Shown: positions 8,901 through 15,826, counted from the first letter of the stretch. The stretch is 15,882 bases of DNA from an uncultured Aeromonadales bacterium (GCA_902796095.1 CADBNP010000098.1:1-15882); one strand, 5' to 3'. A program made the numbers and translations. The notes: generated from the letters alone by a model not told the origin.

Positions 8901-10279
8901 TTAATCAGATCGTCGAAGGTGATTTCCTGGCGGATTTTCAGAACATCGTCTGTCGCACCAAGCACCGATACGGCATATCTGATCTGCCACCAGATCACAT
9001 AATCAAAAAACGCCGTAACATCATCGTAAGGAAAGAGATCATTGAAATCCGGATTAAAAATTTTATCCGGACCGACAGGTGAATTCAGAGCAAAGACATT
9101 TATAAACTCAGAAAACCATTTCTTCAGAAAATCAGAACTGCCGAACTTTTCTTCAAAATATTTCTTTACAGAACGTGACCTGTCAATTGTGTAACCGTTA
9201 ATGGTTTTGTAGACGGCAGACCGGATAACGCAGCTGTCATTGGAAGGAACACAGCCGGTTTTGTATTCATTTTTGGACTTCACAAAACCTTTTATTTTAA
9301 CTGCCTCATCCGTAAAACAGCAGAGGCCGCGGACAATGTTCAAATCAATAATATCTTCAGTAAAAGGGAAATACTCCTTCAGCTGAAGATATAGCTCCTG
9401 AAGTTTCTCTATCATTGAACTGAAATCATCGTCAGAAAGGAAAAATTTCCGTTCTCCTGAATTCAGCAGTTCGTCAAGATGTTCAATCTGGGCTGTCTTT
9501 GTAAAAAAATTATCGTCAAGATCAGTCAGACTTTTGTAGAGAAGATAGTCGGAAATGCTTCTGTCACCTTTTCCGTAAAGAAAGTATCTTTTCTTGAATT
9601 CAACAGCCCTCTGTCTGTTATCCTCCACCTTTGAAATAAGTTTTGTCCTGAACAGCACTCCTGACTCAAAGGCGTTTTTTCTCAGCATTGACTGACAGAA
9701 CTGGTGCATGGTAACAACAGATGCACGATCTATGTCAGTTACCGCATTCTCAAGACGCAGTCTGGACTGATGGATAATGCCCTTCATTTCGGCAATATCC
9801 TGATTACCAATGATCAGCTCTGAAATATCAGCGCCGGCATGATTCATAGTCAGGCGGAGATCAATTAATTCAAAAACCAGTTCCCGGATAAAATGTTCAA
9901 TTTTGAATTTATCAAAAGTGCCTGAAAAAGAGTTTTTTACACTCCCCCATGAATTACCGCAGAGATCACTGCAGGATATAATCAGCTCCACATTCTGAAA
10001 ATCACCGCAGGCTCCAATCAGTGCATCCCTTACCTTGCGCTTCATTTCTTCAGTTGCCGCCCTGGTAAATGTGGACAGAAGGATCCTGTCAACAGTCAGA
10101 GGATTCAGCTGACATGATGCCGTATTCTCTGCACCGGAAGGATTTCTCAGTCCAAGAATAAACCTTATGACAAGTCCGGTGATGGTATATGTTTTTCCTG
10201 TTCCGGCTGAAGCTTCAATAACAGCGTGGGCATTCAGATCTATTTCATTACAGTTTTTTATCTTTTTTTCGTTTTCCAT
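5966..10279 (-). CDS. recB: RecB, 3'-5' helicase and nuclease subunit of RecBCD
   Basis: RecB is the 3'-5' motor, the only nuclease of the complex and the RecA-loading subunit. Superfamily 1A motifs are complete: EASAGTGKT (22-30), STFTRAATEEMK (69-80), IIDEFQDT (489-496), VGDPKQAIYAFRQAD (521-535), LATNYRS (561-567), VTIFSSKGLEYPVV (899-912) and LLYVALTRAR (976-985). The C-terminal nuclease has GTFLHHILE (1173-1181), E1259, D1308 in GVIDLFF, D1321 and K1323 in VVDYKSN, and Q1351 with Y1355 in QYVIYTL. These match E. coli H956, E1020, D1067, D1080, K1082, Q1110 and Y1114, so the nuclease should be active. It is 1437 residues against 1180 in E. coli, with acidic linkers such as 873-890. The start has AGGAG (10287-10291) 7 nt upstream. 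There is no ptrA between recC and recB. A 7-T run near the 5' end (10263-10269) encodes lysines. Confidence 0.98.
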   Translation of the reverse strand: MENEKKIKNCNEIDLNAHAVIEASAGTGKTYTITGLVIRFILGLRNPSGAENTASCQLNPLTVDRILLSTFTRAATEEMKRKVRDALIGACGDFQNVELIISCSDLCGNSWGSVKNSFSGTFDKFKIEHFIRELVFELIDLRLTMNHAGADISELIIGNQDIAEMKGIIHQSRLRLENAVTDIDRASVVTMHQFCQSMLRKNAFESGVLFRTKLISKVEDNRQRAVEFKKRYFLYGKGDRSISDYLLYKSLTDLDDNFFTKTAQIEHLDELLNSGERKFFLSDDDFSSMIEKLQELYLQLKEYFPFTEDIIDLNIVRGLCCFTDEAVKIKGFVKSKNEYKTGCVPSNDSCVIRSAVYKTINGYTIDRSRSVKKYFEEKFGSSDFLKKWFSEFINVFALNSPVGPDKIFNPDFNDLFPYDDVTAFFDYVIWWQIRYAVSVLGATDDVLKIRQEITFDDLIKDLATAVSESAGPTAEKLLDNIRREYPVAIIDEFQDTSSPQYRIFKRVYLDDPLKQAKLFIVGDPKQAIYAFRQADVYTYLEARDQISGQSSGKAGGKKYNLATNYRSDTDVVNFVNALFSVKDDGRTLFDYRDSATEKSIRFVDSAFPDSKDREHPDVLYVHRIKKSAWESGTVDADHGDAEIFPGLIYSSGEEHYTEEFAARNVYYLLTECCRAELLKNESDSSGVILAYKNRKYSLDSVKPSEIAVLVRTKTDAGKVSGYLAGYGIKSVYLSDRNSVKSRKPEAQFMEFFLRAVVFPSEQDGIKALITCPLMQKSMEEMDRYFRASSEFSEFILLLRECHDIWNSQSFMAAFYRFIFAPFIMLPSRLKFRSDGARLLTNIMHLAEIIQRKATELPSKYAVFNWFSRLKTGDTDDSTPDSEDEEKIRAESQKDVVRIVTIFSSKGLEYPVVINSFLSYSKDSSRSKNTSSIPLFSYHKENDGDVQNVFRVITDDFNGERVPPESEGEKKDEFIRLLYVALTRARHINWIDTRNNGKGTAGSNSGHGYLWELLNRRYGDVFNKVKIKVRGKEEEKEVLYETVDYWNMFLEEMKSQEDTCQENHRFECIELNPGSKESGSSGDTEEYARFSVYEETSLSPDKLCAAEFNGRIDRSWRITSYSSLCGHSSAAAARFTPVLAKDDEPATSDEMPEDAQIRNYQIDRFHFPHGSASGTFLHHILEVIPFFDGEPDYPAKLRERMQKEVSFSYFANSATLKKWKEQEGIECLSSWFELITQTPLNFGGVKFRLCDISPEKKLPEVSFTFSLGKLHLKYLNDYLKELAEQKKWPDIGEIGDIGEITGYLSGVIDLFFEYGGKYYVVDYKSNFISGNSIDYNEGNMAGKVIENRYDMQYVIYTLAAWRFLKSRVSNFDFEKQFGGVMYLFIRGIDENCRTSGTGKPGGSYSATGGFYRNLAELGNGFIEHVDRIFSYSGKEEQE
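6386..6412 (-). repeat. Three tandem 9-nt units in recB encoding IG(E/D)
   Basis: Three adjacent 9-nt units encode Ile-Gly-Glu, Ile-Gly-Asp and Ile-Gly-Glu (residues 1290-1298), just before the strand that carries catalytic D1308. The units differ at third and other codon positions, so the repeat is old or under selection and not a recent slippage product. From memory, the corresponding E. coli segment has no such repeat. It probably lengthens a surface turn of the nuclease domain. Confidence 0.7.
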
Positions 10280-10294
10280 AATCCTGCTCCTGTT
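10280..10294 (-). promoter_or_regulatory. recC-recB junction with recB ribosome binding site
   Basis: The 15-nt gap between the recC stop (TGA, 10295-10297) and the recB ATG (10277-10279) contains AGGAG (10287-10291) and leaves no room for a promoter. The nine bases GGAGCAGGA occur just before the recB start here and again just before the recD start. The spacing supports one recC-recB-recD message. Confidence 0.8.
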
Positions 10295-13200
10295 TCAGCT
10301 TGTACTGCCTGCACGTTTCTTTGCCGATGATTTCTTCTGTTCTGATGCAGATGTTTTACCGGCAACATCTTTTTCGATGTCTGCATCCTCAGGAACAGTT
10401 TCGAAAATCAGATTCAGCAGTTCACCAAAAATCAGCAATAACGCAAGTGTTCTTTTGATCGGTATGTCTTCCACATTCTGAAACAGCATTCGTTTTCTGA
10501 CTGACAGTTTTTCAGCATTGTAAGAAGGTTTGTCTGTGCTGAAATAGTCACTGCCGGACAAATCTATACTTTTTAATTTCTTGCAGATTGTCGGGCACTG
10601 ATTATTTTTTTCCAGATCTCCGAGATAAACCTCCTGCTCTTCTTCAAAAATATATTCCAGTTCGGCAGACAGATCTTCCGTTTTATCCATTCCACCCTCA
10701 TTCCTGCGTAAAAATTCTTCCACAGAAGGACACAGTGCTGACATGATACCGGAGCAGGGCGGCTGATCCGGCAGCTCAAACAGGGGATCATCCCTGAAAA
10801 GATCTTTGAATAAAACCAGAGGTTCATTCATGCCTCTCAGGTAACAGATCACCAGTTCTCTGAGATAGAATTTTCCCCAGTCAACAAATTCACTCCAGGA
10901 AGGCACTTCGTCACTCAGGAATCTTAAGTTCAGACACGAATTAGTTTTCGCATTTCCTTTCAAATCAAAAAACTTTGCGCTGGTAAGATTATCAGGAACT
11001 GAACTTTTCTGCTGCTTCATAATGGAAAGCAGAATACAGTTCAGAAGAAACAGTTTCTTCTGTCTCTCGCTGTTATGGATATCATTGATAATGACATGAA
11101 AAACCTCATCAGTCCGGTTCCTGTACATATCGTCAATAACATCCTCAATTATAACGGTAAAGCAGCTGTCATCATCAGGAAAGACACTCCTGTACGGCTC
11201 CGGCAGCAGGTCACCGCACAACTTCATCTCATAATGAACAGAAACCGCGTCGGCCCTGTTCAGAGTTCTTACTCCGTTTTCATTTCTTGTGATCAGATTA
11301 TTCTCACTGAGAACGCAGTTGCGGCGGAAACCGTTCTTAAAATTGGCGCTGCACTCTGTCTTCAGCAGGGATGATGCTTCATAGTGAACCGAGTTGCCGT
11401 CCACGGCATCCCGTCCGTTAGGAAGGTAGCCGCCATACTTGAGTTCATCAAAAAAGTTCTGAACAGACAGCCGGTTGGCGTCATCCCCCGGTTTAAGAAG
11501 TTTTAAATAAATATCATCAAGATTATCTGAATTCCATTCAATGTCGCATCTTTCCTCGATAAATCTCAGACAGAAATCAGCAATTTTCTGCTGCATTGAA
11601 AAACCGTAGGCACTCACATCGGAAACATCCATCGGCTCAACATCATTAATTCCCTCCAGGAATCTGTCATCATCCTCCTTTTTGACGGTGAACCTTTTCC
11701 TGTACATCGCATTGACCGGATCTTCCATAAATTCCGTAAGATCCCTTATTCTGAGAGTAAGAGTTCTGCTTCCCGCCGGGATATCCTTCCGCCTGCCATT
11801 ATTTTCATCACGGTAGGTGCTGCAGTCGGGACTGAAAATTCCGGCATCTGTGACAACAGTGCCGATCTGATTGCCGATACCGTATACATCCGCATCCAGG
11901 ACATACCGGCCGCTCTCGTCTTCCGGCAGTGCTGAAAGGAGAGTATCAAGAACAATCAGCGGCATCTGATCTGTTAAAATTCTTCTTTTTTCAAGTTTTG
12001 ACAATCTGTCATCACCCGGGACATTCTGTAAATCATAAAGCATCTTGCCATACCCGCGACTGTACCTGGTTCTTTTATTCCTCATGACATTTTCTGCAGT
12101 TACTGCAGGAAGTCTGGTTCTTTTATGCCTGCCGTCCGCCACCGTAAAATTAAAGCAGGAATGATAGACATGCTCCAGGATCCGGTTAATCACAGTTTTA
12201 GCCTTCGCATCGTTCTGACAGAGGAACGTGCCGGAAACATCTATGTTCATCAAATCTATGCACTGAGTAAGATACTCTGTATAGAAACCAAGCGCATTGC
12301 CGTCCTCCGATACGGGATACCATTCTCGCTGATATGACTGACCGGCACTTTCCATGACAAAATTCTCCGGATCCCAGATATGCATTCTGTCCACAAAAAC
12401 AAGACGTCCGGCACGCGGATCAGTAAGTGCACTGCGATTCTCCTTCAGCATAGCATTAAGTTTCGGACCTGCTTCAAGAATATCCGAAGTTCCGTTTTCC
12501 AGGGTCTCTCTCTCCTTTTTGAATTTTTCGTAAATCTCACGAACAGCAAGATTATCTGCCAGAAATCCCAGAAGCTCGGTCACCAGAACAGAAGGGTTGA
12601 GTTCACTGTTATTGACAATGGATCTGCCGATATAGGAAATATACACGCCGTCACGGGCTGACATAACTGTTTCCAGAAACATGTACCTGTCATCATTACG
12701 GCTGCTTCTGTCACCAAGACGGGCAAACTGTCCGTTGCTCCGGCGCATCAGATCAAAATCATAAGCCAGATCCCGGCGCGGAAAATCATTGCTGTTCAGA
12801 CCAATCATGAAGATATAGCGGAACGGTATTGATCTCATAGGTACGAAGGTGCAGAAATTCACCTTGCCGGACATAAACGGTCTGAAGGATCCCCTGCTGC
12901 CGGCGGCACTTCTGAGATAGCTGACAAACACTTCAAGAGAAATCCTCTTCTCAGTATCAATATTGTCAAACTTGTCCTTCAGCTCCATAATCATTTCATT
13001 CAGAGCCATGATTTCTTCCGAAATCTCCTGGTTTTCATCAAAAAACGGCTCCAGCAGATTTTCATTAACAAAGGCAAGCCACTCCCCGGATGTCAGACCG
13101 CCACTGCCCGTATAACCGGAAAGCAGGCTTCTCAGATCCTCAAGTGCCTCCACAAATCTGCACAGTGAGGCGAAGGTTTCAATATTCTGACCGCGGATCT

Positions 13201-15256
13201 CAGAATAAAGCTGGATCCTTCCCAGCCAGCAGCCTGAGTTCTCCGGCATTACAGATCCTGCGACTATTCTTGGAATAGCCCTTCTCCAGGTTGAATAGAC
13301 AGGAACAGACTCCTTCAGATCCCCGTCGCTGTATAAATCCTCCTCGCTGTAGTCTCCCTTTATTGAAGCATTCATAATCCATGATTCAATCAGGGAAACG
13401 TCACTGCTCTCAAATCCGAAACGGCTGCATATCTGCTCAGAATCCAGCAGTTTAATAACCAGAGAGCCGTTGATCCTGCACCATGGAAGATTAAGCAGAT
13501 CAAATACGCTGTTGAGGAATGTACTCATTTCCTCATAGGTCTGATCTGAAATGACATAAGGAATATTGCGCTCGTACTCAAACTGCTTCTTTCCGAAGAC
13601 TGCATCTATGAAAGGAGCATAGGCGGAGATATTTGGAGCCATGATTACCAGATCATTTGGCTTTAAGGTTTTATCGCTGTCGAAAAGCTTCAAAACACGA
13701 TCATAAATCGCCTCGATTTCTCTCAACTGTGAATAGCAGGCGTGTATTTCCAGATTATGCTTAAGATCTTCATATATAAAGCTATAGTCCTCATCATTAA
13801 AAGCCTCATTCTTTTCCGGACTGAGAGCTATTTTGAACGGAGACAGTTCAGTATCATTTAGAACAAGATGCTGAAGCAGCTGCAGAACACCCTGCCCGGA
13901 CGGCTCCTCAAAAACCTCGCTGTCGGCAGTCATGTTCTCCACCAGCATATAGAGATTGTCACTGCCCTGTCTTCCCCAGGACGCAAGAAGTCTGTTGCCG
14001 GTATATTCCTTCTCATCGATAAACTCACCGCCGTCATCTCTTTCCATGATCATGTTGCCGGTAAACACAACATTCTTTGAATCTGGCAGAAAAGCACTGT
14101 TTTTTCTGTCCCAGACTTTTCTGCTTAAATCCTTAAGTCTGCTGTAGATTTCGTCAAGAATGCCGTCCTGCCTTGATCCGGAATACCTGATGTCACCCCA
14201 GTAATGCCGGCACGGATTAAAGTTCAGATAGAAAACCTTTACATATCGGCTCATTATCTTAAGTAGCCGGAAAAACAGCGGTTCCAGAGAGGATATTCCA
14301 AAAACAAAAACTGAAGGCGGAAGTTTTTTCTGCATTTCCGCATCTGTGTCAATACGCCCGGCAAATACCTCAATCATATTGGCTATGTGACCTTCCCTGA
14401 TCTCATCACCGCTCAGGAGTTTCTGGGAGCCAAGTCCTGAATTGTGCTGAACAACTCTTCTCCACAGAATTACCTGCCAGATATTGTTACGGATAAGCAG
14501 CTGCTGACGGTACGGCAGTTTTCTGAAATCATCTGCAGTGATGCCTGACCACAGAAGATTCAGTGCACTTCTGGTCTGACTTATGCTTTCCGGGATGTTT
14601 TTCTGATCATCCTTCGGTTCATACCTGCCAAATTCAGCAGCATAGTCCACCTCTGATCTGGATGAGTTCTGAAGCCAGTCACTGCGGTATATGATGTAGC
14701 GATCGAAAATCTCCGCAATGGACTGGCTCAGCTGATAAAGTTTTGTTTCATCCCTTTCCCCCGGGTTTTTAATAATTCGGGGAGAGTTTTCCCAGGTAAA
14801 AATATGTGAACTGCCGGACTGTTTTTCAGTTCCTCCCGCTTCATCCGAATTTTTTGAATAAACATAATCATAAATCGAACTGAAAGCCTTCTTCAGATTG
14901 ATATCACCGGAATCCAGTATATTTCCAAGAACCGTATAAATAGTCCAGATCATGGTATCCATGCGATAGCGCTCCTGAGGTCTGGACTCCTCCACAAGAC
15001 CAAGATTGGAAAACAGTTTCCAGACAAAGGACCACGGAAAATCGTAGCTGTTCTGCATGCTGATCTTTCTGTGCTCTGCAAGACGTATATCAAGCCAGTT
15101 CTTCATTCCTGCATTCGGAACAATGAAGCTTACTGTGTCAAACGGACTTTCAGGGGTGTTCAGATCCAGGAGTTTGGAAGTCAGCTCAGCCAGATCATCA
15201 AGGCTGTTGGAATGAAAAACATGAAAAACAGCGTTAGTTTGTACATCTGCATTCAT
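10295..15256 (-). CDS. recC: RecC, Chi-scanning scaffold subunit of RecBCD, unusually long
   Basis: RecC holds RecB and RecD together, splits the DNA strands and, in E. coli, reads Chi. Family segments appear in order: FHVFHSNSLDDL (11-22), VPNAGMKNWL (46-55), DFPWSFVWKLF (72-82), EIFDRYIIYRSDWL (182-195), FVFGISSLEPLFFR (317-330), NPCRHYWGDI (347-356), HACYSQLREIEAIYDR (505-520), CTFVPMRSIPFR (802-813), GDRSSRNDDRY (848-858), YISYIGRSIVNNSE (872-885) and GMNEPLVLF (1475-1483). As in other RecC proteins, no helicase or nuclease active-site motif is seen. It is 1653 residues against 1122 in E. coli: insertions are spread through the chain, including about 900-1160, and it ends in a basic Lys/Ser/Ala-rich tail (1632-1653). 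Several Chi-contact positions differ. GGGAG lies 8 nt before the ATG. First gene of the unit. Confidence 0.97.
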   Translation of the reverse strand: MNADVQTNAVFHVFHSNSLDDLAELTSKLLDLNTPESPFDTVSFIVPNAGMKNWLDIRLAEHRKISMQNSYDFPWSFVWKLFSNLGLVEESRPQERYRMDTMIWTIYTVLGNILDSGDINLKKAFSSIYDYVYSKNSDEAGGTEKQSGSSHIFTWENSPRIIKNPGERDETKLYQLSQSIAEIFDRYIIYRSDWLQNSSRSEVDYAAEFGRYEPKDDQKNIPESISQTRSALNLLWSGITADDFRKLPYRQQLLIRNNIWQVILWRRVVQHNSGLGSQKLLSGDEIREGHIANMIEVFAGRIDTDAEMQKKLPPSVFVFGISSLEPLFFRLLKIMSRYVKVFYLNFNPCRHYWGDIRYSGSRQDGILDEIYSRLKDLSRKVWDRKNSAFLPDSKNVVFTGNMIMERDDGGEFIDEKEYTGNRLLASWGRQGSDNLYMLVENMTADSEVFEEPSGQGVLQLLQHLVLNDTELSPFKIALSPEKNEAFNDEDYSFIYEDLKHNLEIHACYSQLREIEAIYDRVLKLFDSDKTLKPNDLVIMAPNISAYAPFIDAVFGKKQFEYERNIPYVISDQTYEEMSTFLNSVFDLLNLPWCRINGSLVIKLLDSEQICSRFGFESSDVSLIESWIMNASIKGDYSEEDLYSDGDLKESVPVYSTWRRAIPRIVAGSVMPENSGCWLGRIQLYSEIRGQNIETFASLCRFVEALEDLRSLLSGYTGSGGLTSGEWLAFVNENLLEPFFDENQEISEEIMALNEMIMELKDKFDNIDTEKRISLEVFVSYLRSAAGSRGSFRPFMSGKVNFCTFVPMRSIPFRYIFMIGLNSNDFPRRDLAYDFDLMRRSNGQFARLGDRSSRNDDRYMFLETVMSARDGVYISYIGRSIVNNSELNPSVLVTELLGFLADNLAVREIYEKFKKERETLENGTSDILEAGPKLNAMLKENRSALTDPRAGRLVFVDRMHIWDPENFVMESAGQSYQREWYPVSEDGNALGFYTEYLTQCIDLMNIDVSGTFLCQNDAKAKTVINRILEHVYHSCFNFTVADGRHKRTRLPAVTAENVMRNKRTRYSRGYGKMLYDLQNVPGDDRLSKLEKRRILTDQMPLIVLDTLLSALPEDESGRYVLDADVYGIGNQIGTVVTDAGIFSPDCSTYRDENNGRRKDIPAGSRTLTLRIRDLTEFMEDPVNAMYRKRFTVKKEDDDRFLEGINDVEPMDVSDVSAYGFSMQQKIADFCLRFIEERCDIEWNSDNLDDIYLKLLKPGDDANRLSVQNFFDELKYGGYLPNGRDAVDGNSVHYEASSLLKTECSANFKNGFRRNCVLSENNLITRNENGVRTLNRADAVSVHYEMKLCGDLLPEPYRSVFPDDDSCFTVIIEDVIDDMYRNRTDEVFHVIINDIHNSERQKKLFLLNCILLSIMKQQKSSVPDNLTSAKFFDLKGNAKTNSCLNLRFLSDEVPSWSEFVDWGKFYLRELVICYLRGMNEPLVLFKDLFRDDPLFELPDQPPCSGIMSALCPSVEEFLRRNEGGMDKTEDLSAELEYIFEEEQEVYLGDLEKNNQCPTICKKLKSIDLSGSDYFSTDKPSYNAEKLSVRKRMLFQNVEDIPIKRTLALLLIFGELLNLIFETVPEDADIEKDVAGKTSASEQKKSSAKKRAGSTS

Positions 15257-15269
15257 AAAAAAAACTCCC
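15257..15269 (-). promoter_or_regulatory. recC ribosome binding site separated from ATG by an A8/T8 tract
   Basis: On the minus strand GGGAG (15265-15269) is followed by exactly eight T residues (15257-15264) and then the recC ATG. The homopolymer is the whole spacer, so any slippage would change the distance between the ribosome binding site and the start codon without touching the coding frame. Confidence 0.65.
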
Positions 15270-15309
15270 GGGGAAAATTTGAAGAAGATATAAAAAATCG
15301 ATGTAGGAA

Positions 15310-15331
15310 TGATAATAACATAAAATTATCA
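15310..15331. promoter_or_regulatory. Perfect 7-8-7 dyad overlapping the recC promoter candidates
   Basis: TGATAAT (15310-15316) and ATTATCA (15325-15331) form a perfect inverted repeat with an 8-nt spacer. Each half covers one of the -10 candidates for recC. The layout suits a repressor operator, but the sequence is AT-rich and I do not recognise the regulator. Confidence 0.3.
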
Positions 15332-15351
15332 CAATTTCTTTGATCTGACAA
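15312..15351 (-). promoter_or_regulatory. Candidate recC promoter(s) in AT-rich leader
   Basis: In the AT-rich block 15257-15430 two minus-strand candidates can be read. One has TTGTCA (15346-15351; 5 of 6 to the -35 consensus) with TAATTT (15323-15328) at 17-nt spacing, or GATAAT (15325-15330) at 15-nt spacing. The other is an extended -10, TGTTATTAT (15312-15320), without a clear -35. Either would give a leader of roughly 50-65 nt before recC. Which one is used, if any, cannot be told from sequence alone. Confidence 0.35.
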
Positions 15352-15525
15352 ATAATTCTGATAAAAGAATAAAAAAGATCATATTTTTCAAGAAAACGAC
15401 ATAAATCTACATACACCCGAATTTTCACGAATAGAGAGCAGGAGTTTCTGTAATCAGGATTCCAACTGGCAGGCTGGTAGACCTGAGATCAGAAATGATG
15501 TTCGGAATGCGGAGAGTGGTTCAGA

Positions 15526-15541
15526 ACGCAGGATCCTGCGT
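15526..15541. repeat. 16-bp perfect palindrome ACGCAGGATCCTGCGT
   Basis: The 16 bases are identical to their reverse complement. In RNA they could form a 6-bp stem with a GAUC loop. No T run follows on either strand, so a standard terminator is not supported. It lies 10 nt beyond the stop of the flagellin remnant. It could be a leftover stem of that gene's 3' end, a binding site for a dimeric protein, or chance. Confidence 0.5.
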
Positions 15542-15648
15542 CACCGAAGTTCATGTACGTACAGAGACAATCTGCTGCAGAAGAGCTGTAGCTGTATGCG
15601 GTGATATGTTTGCCTGCCTGAGAACGGATGAAGCACTCTGCTGCAGAA

Positions 15649-15668
15649 TGTTCAGTCCTGTCTGAACA
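15649..15668. repeat. Hairpin TGTTCAG-6-CTGAACA inside the flagellin remnant
   Basis: A perfect 7-bp inverted repeat with a 6-nt loop (TCCTGT) is centred in the remnant. No T run follows on either strand. It falls in the codons for VTVQTGLN, near where the N- and C-terminal flagellin segments appear to be joined, so it may mark the deletion junction. Confidence 0.4.
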
Positions 15669-15735
15669 GTAACCTTTGATACTTTGCTGGTTGCATTTAA
15701 GAAAGCACTGCCAGGAGCTTCTGAGTATTAGTATT

Positions 15736-15743
15736 GCTGGTGG
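15736..15743 (+). other. E. coli-type Chi octamer GCTGGTGG
   Basis: An exact match to the E. coli Chi octamer lies upstream of recC, in the flagellin remnant. A second exact copy on the minus strand lies inside recC at 13939-13946. With about 0.5 expected by chance in a window of this length, two copies are not strong evidence, and the RecC Chi pocket here differs from that of E. coli. I list it as a sequence match and not as a proven recombination hotspot. Confidence 0.3.
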
Positions 15744-15762
15744 CAAAGCAAACTTCGAGATT

Positions 15763-15785
15763 CAAAACAAAAGGAATCTGTTTTG
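15763..15785. repeat. AT-rich inverted repeat CAAAACA-9-TGTTTTG
   Basis: A perfect 7-bp inverted repeat with a 9-nt loop lies just upstream (minus-strand sense) of the flagellin remnant. It could be a weak operator or chance in AT-rich DNA. No regulator family is recognised. Confidence 0.3.
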
Positions 15786-15826
15786 TAATAAAGACGGCTC
15801 TGTTCAGGAAAAGTGTTGATTTTGCT

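Larger units (their letters stand above)
15551..15747 (-). pseudogene. Flagellin remnant: N- and C-terminal D0 segments joined, frameshifted
   Basis: Two minus-strand frames together give a miniature flagellin. From 15747 to 15700 one frame reads FATSNTNTQKLLAVLS and then hits a stop. One missing base later, the second frame (15697 to 15551) reads NATSKVSKVTVQTGLN, resembling flagellin N-termini of the type NTN...LNATSK...VTQ...TGL. It continues directly with ILQQSASSVLRQAN..P....LLQQ, which matches the flagellin C-terminus (Salmonella FliC ILQQAGTSVLAQANQVP, from memory). The central D1-D3 part is absent, there is no in-frame start or ribosome binding site, and the frame ends TGA at 15551. 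I infer an internally deleted, decayed flagellin gene. The C-terminal match is the stronger half. A short RebB-like protein is a less likely alternative. Confidence 0.6.

Noticed and set aside
10295..15256. RecC as a possible AddB-type protein
   Set aside because: No P-loop or iron-sulphur cysteine cluster is seen, and the RecC landmark segments are all present beside true RecB and RecD.
15234..15428. 64-codon minus-strand frame overlapping the recC start
   Set aside because: It starts at GTG with no ribosome binding site, lies in AT-rich promoter DNA, gives a hydrophobic composition typical of random AT-rich translation, and overlaps recC by 23 nt.
15551..15727. R-body protein (RebB-like) reading of the short open frame
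   Set aside because: EAP and a later N/QQ/QA pattern loosely fit RebB, but the match needs shifts, while the flagellin C-terminal pattern ILQQ...SVL.QAN..P aligns without gaps.
15489..15746. 85-codon minus-strand frame in the right-hand intergenic region
   Set aside because: It is a different frame over the flagellin remnant and resembles nothing; the similarity lies in the two other minus-strand frames.
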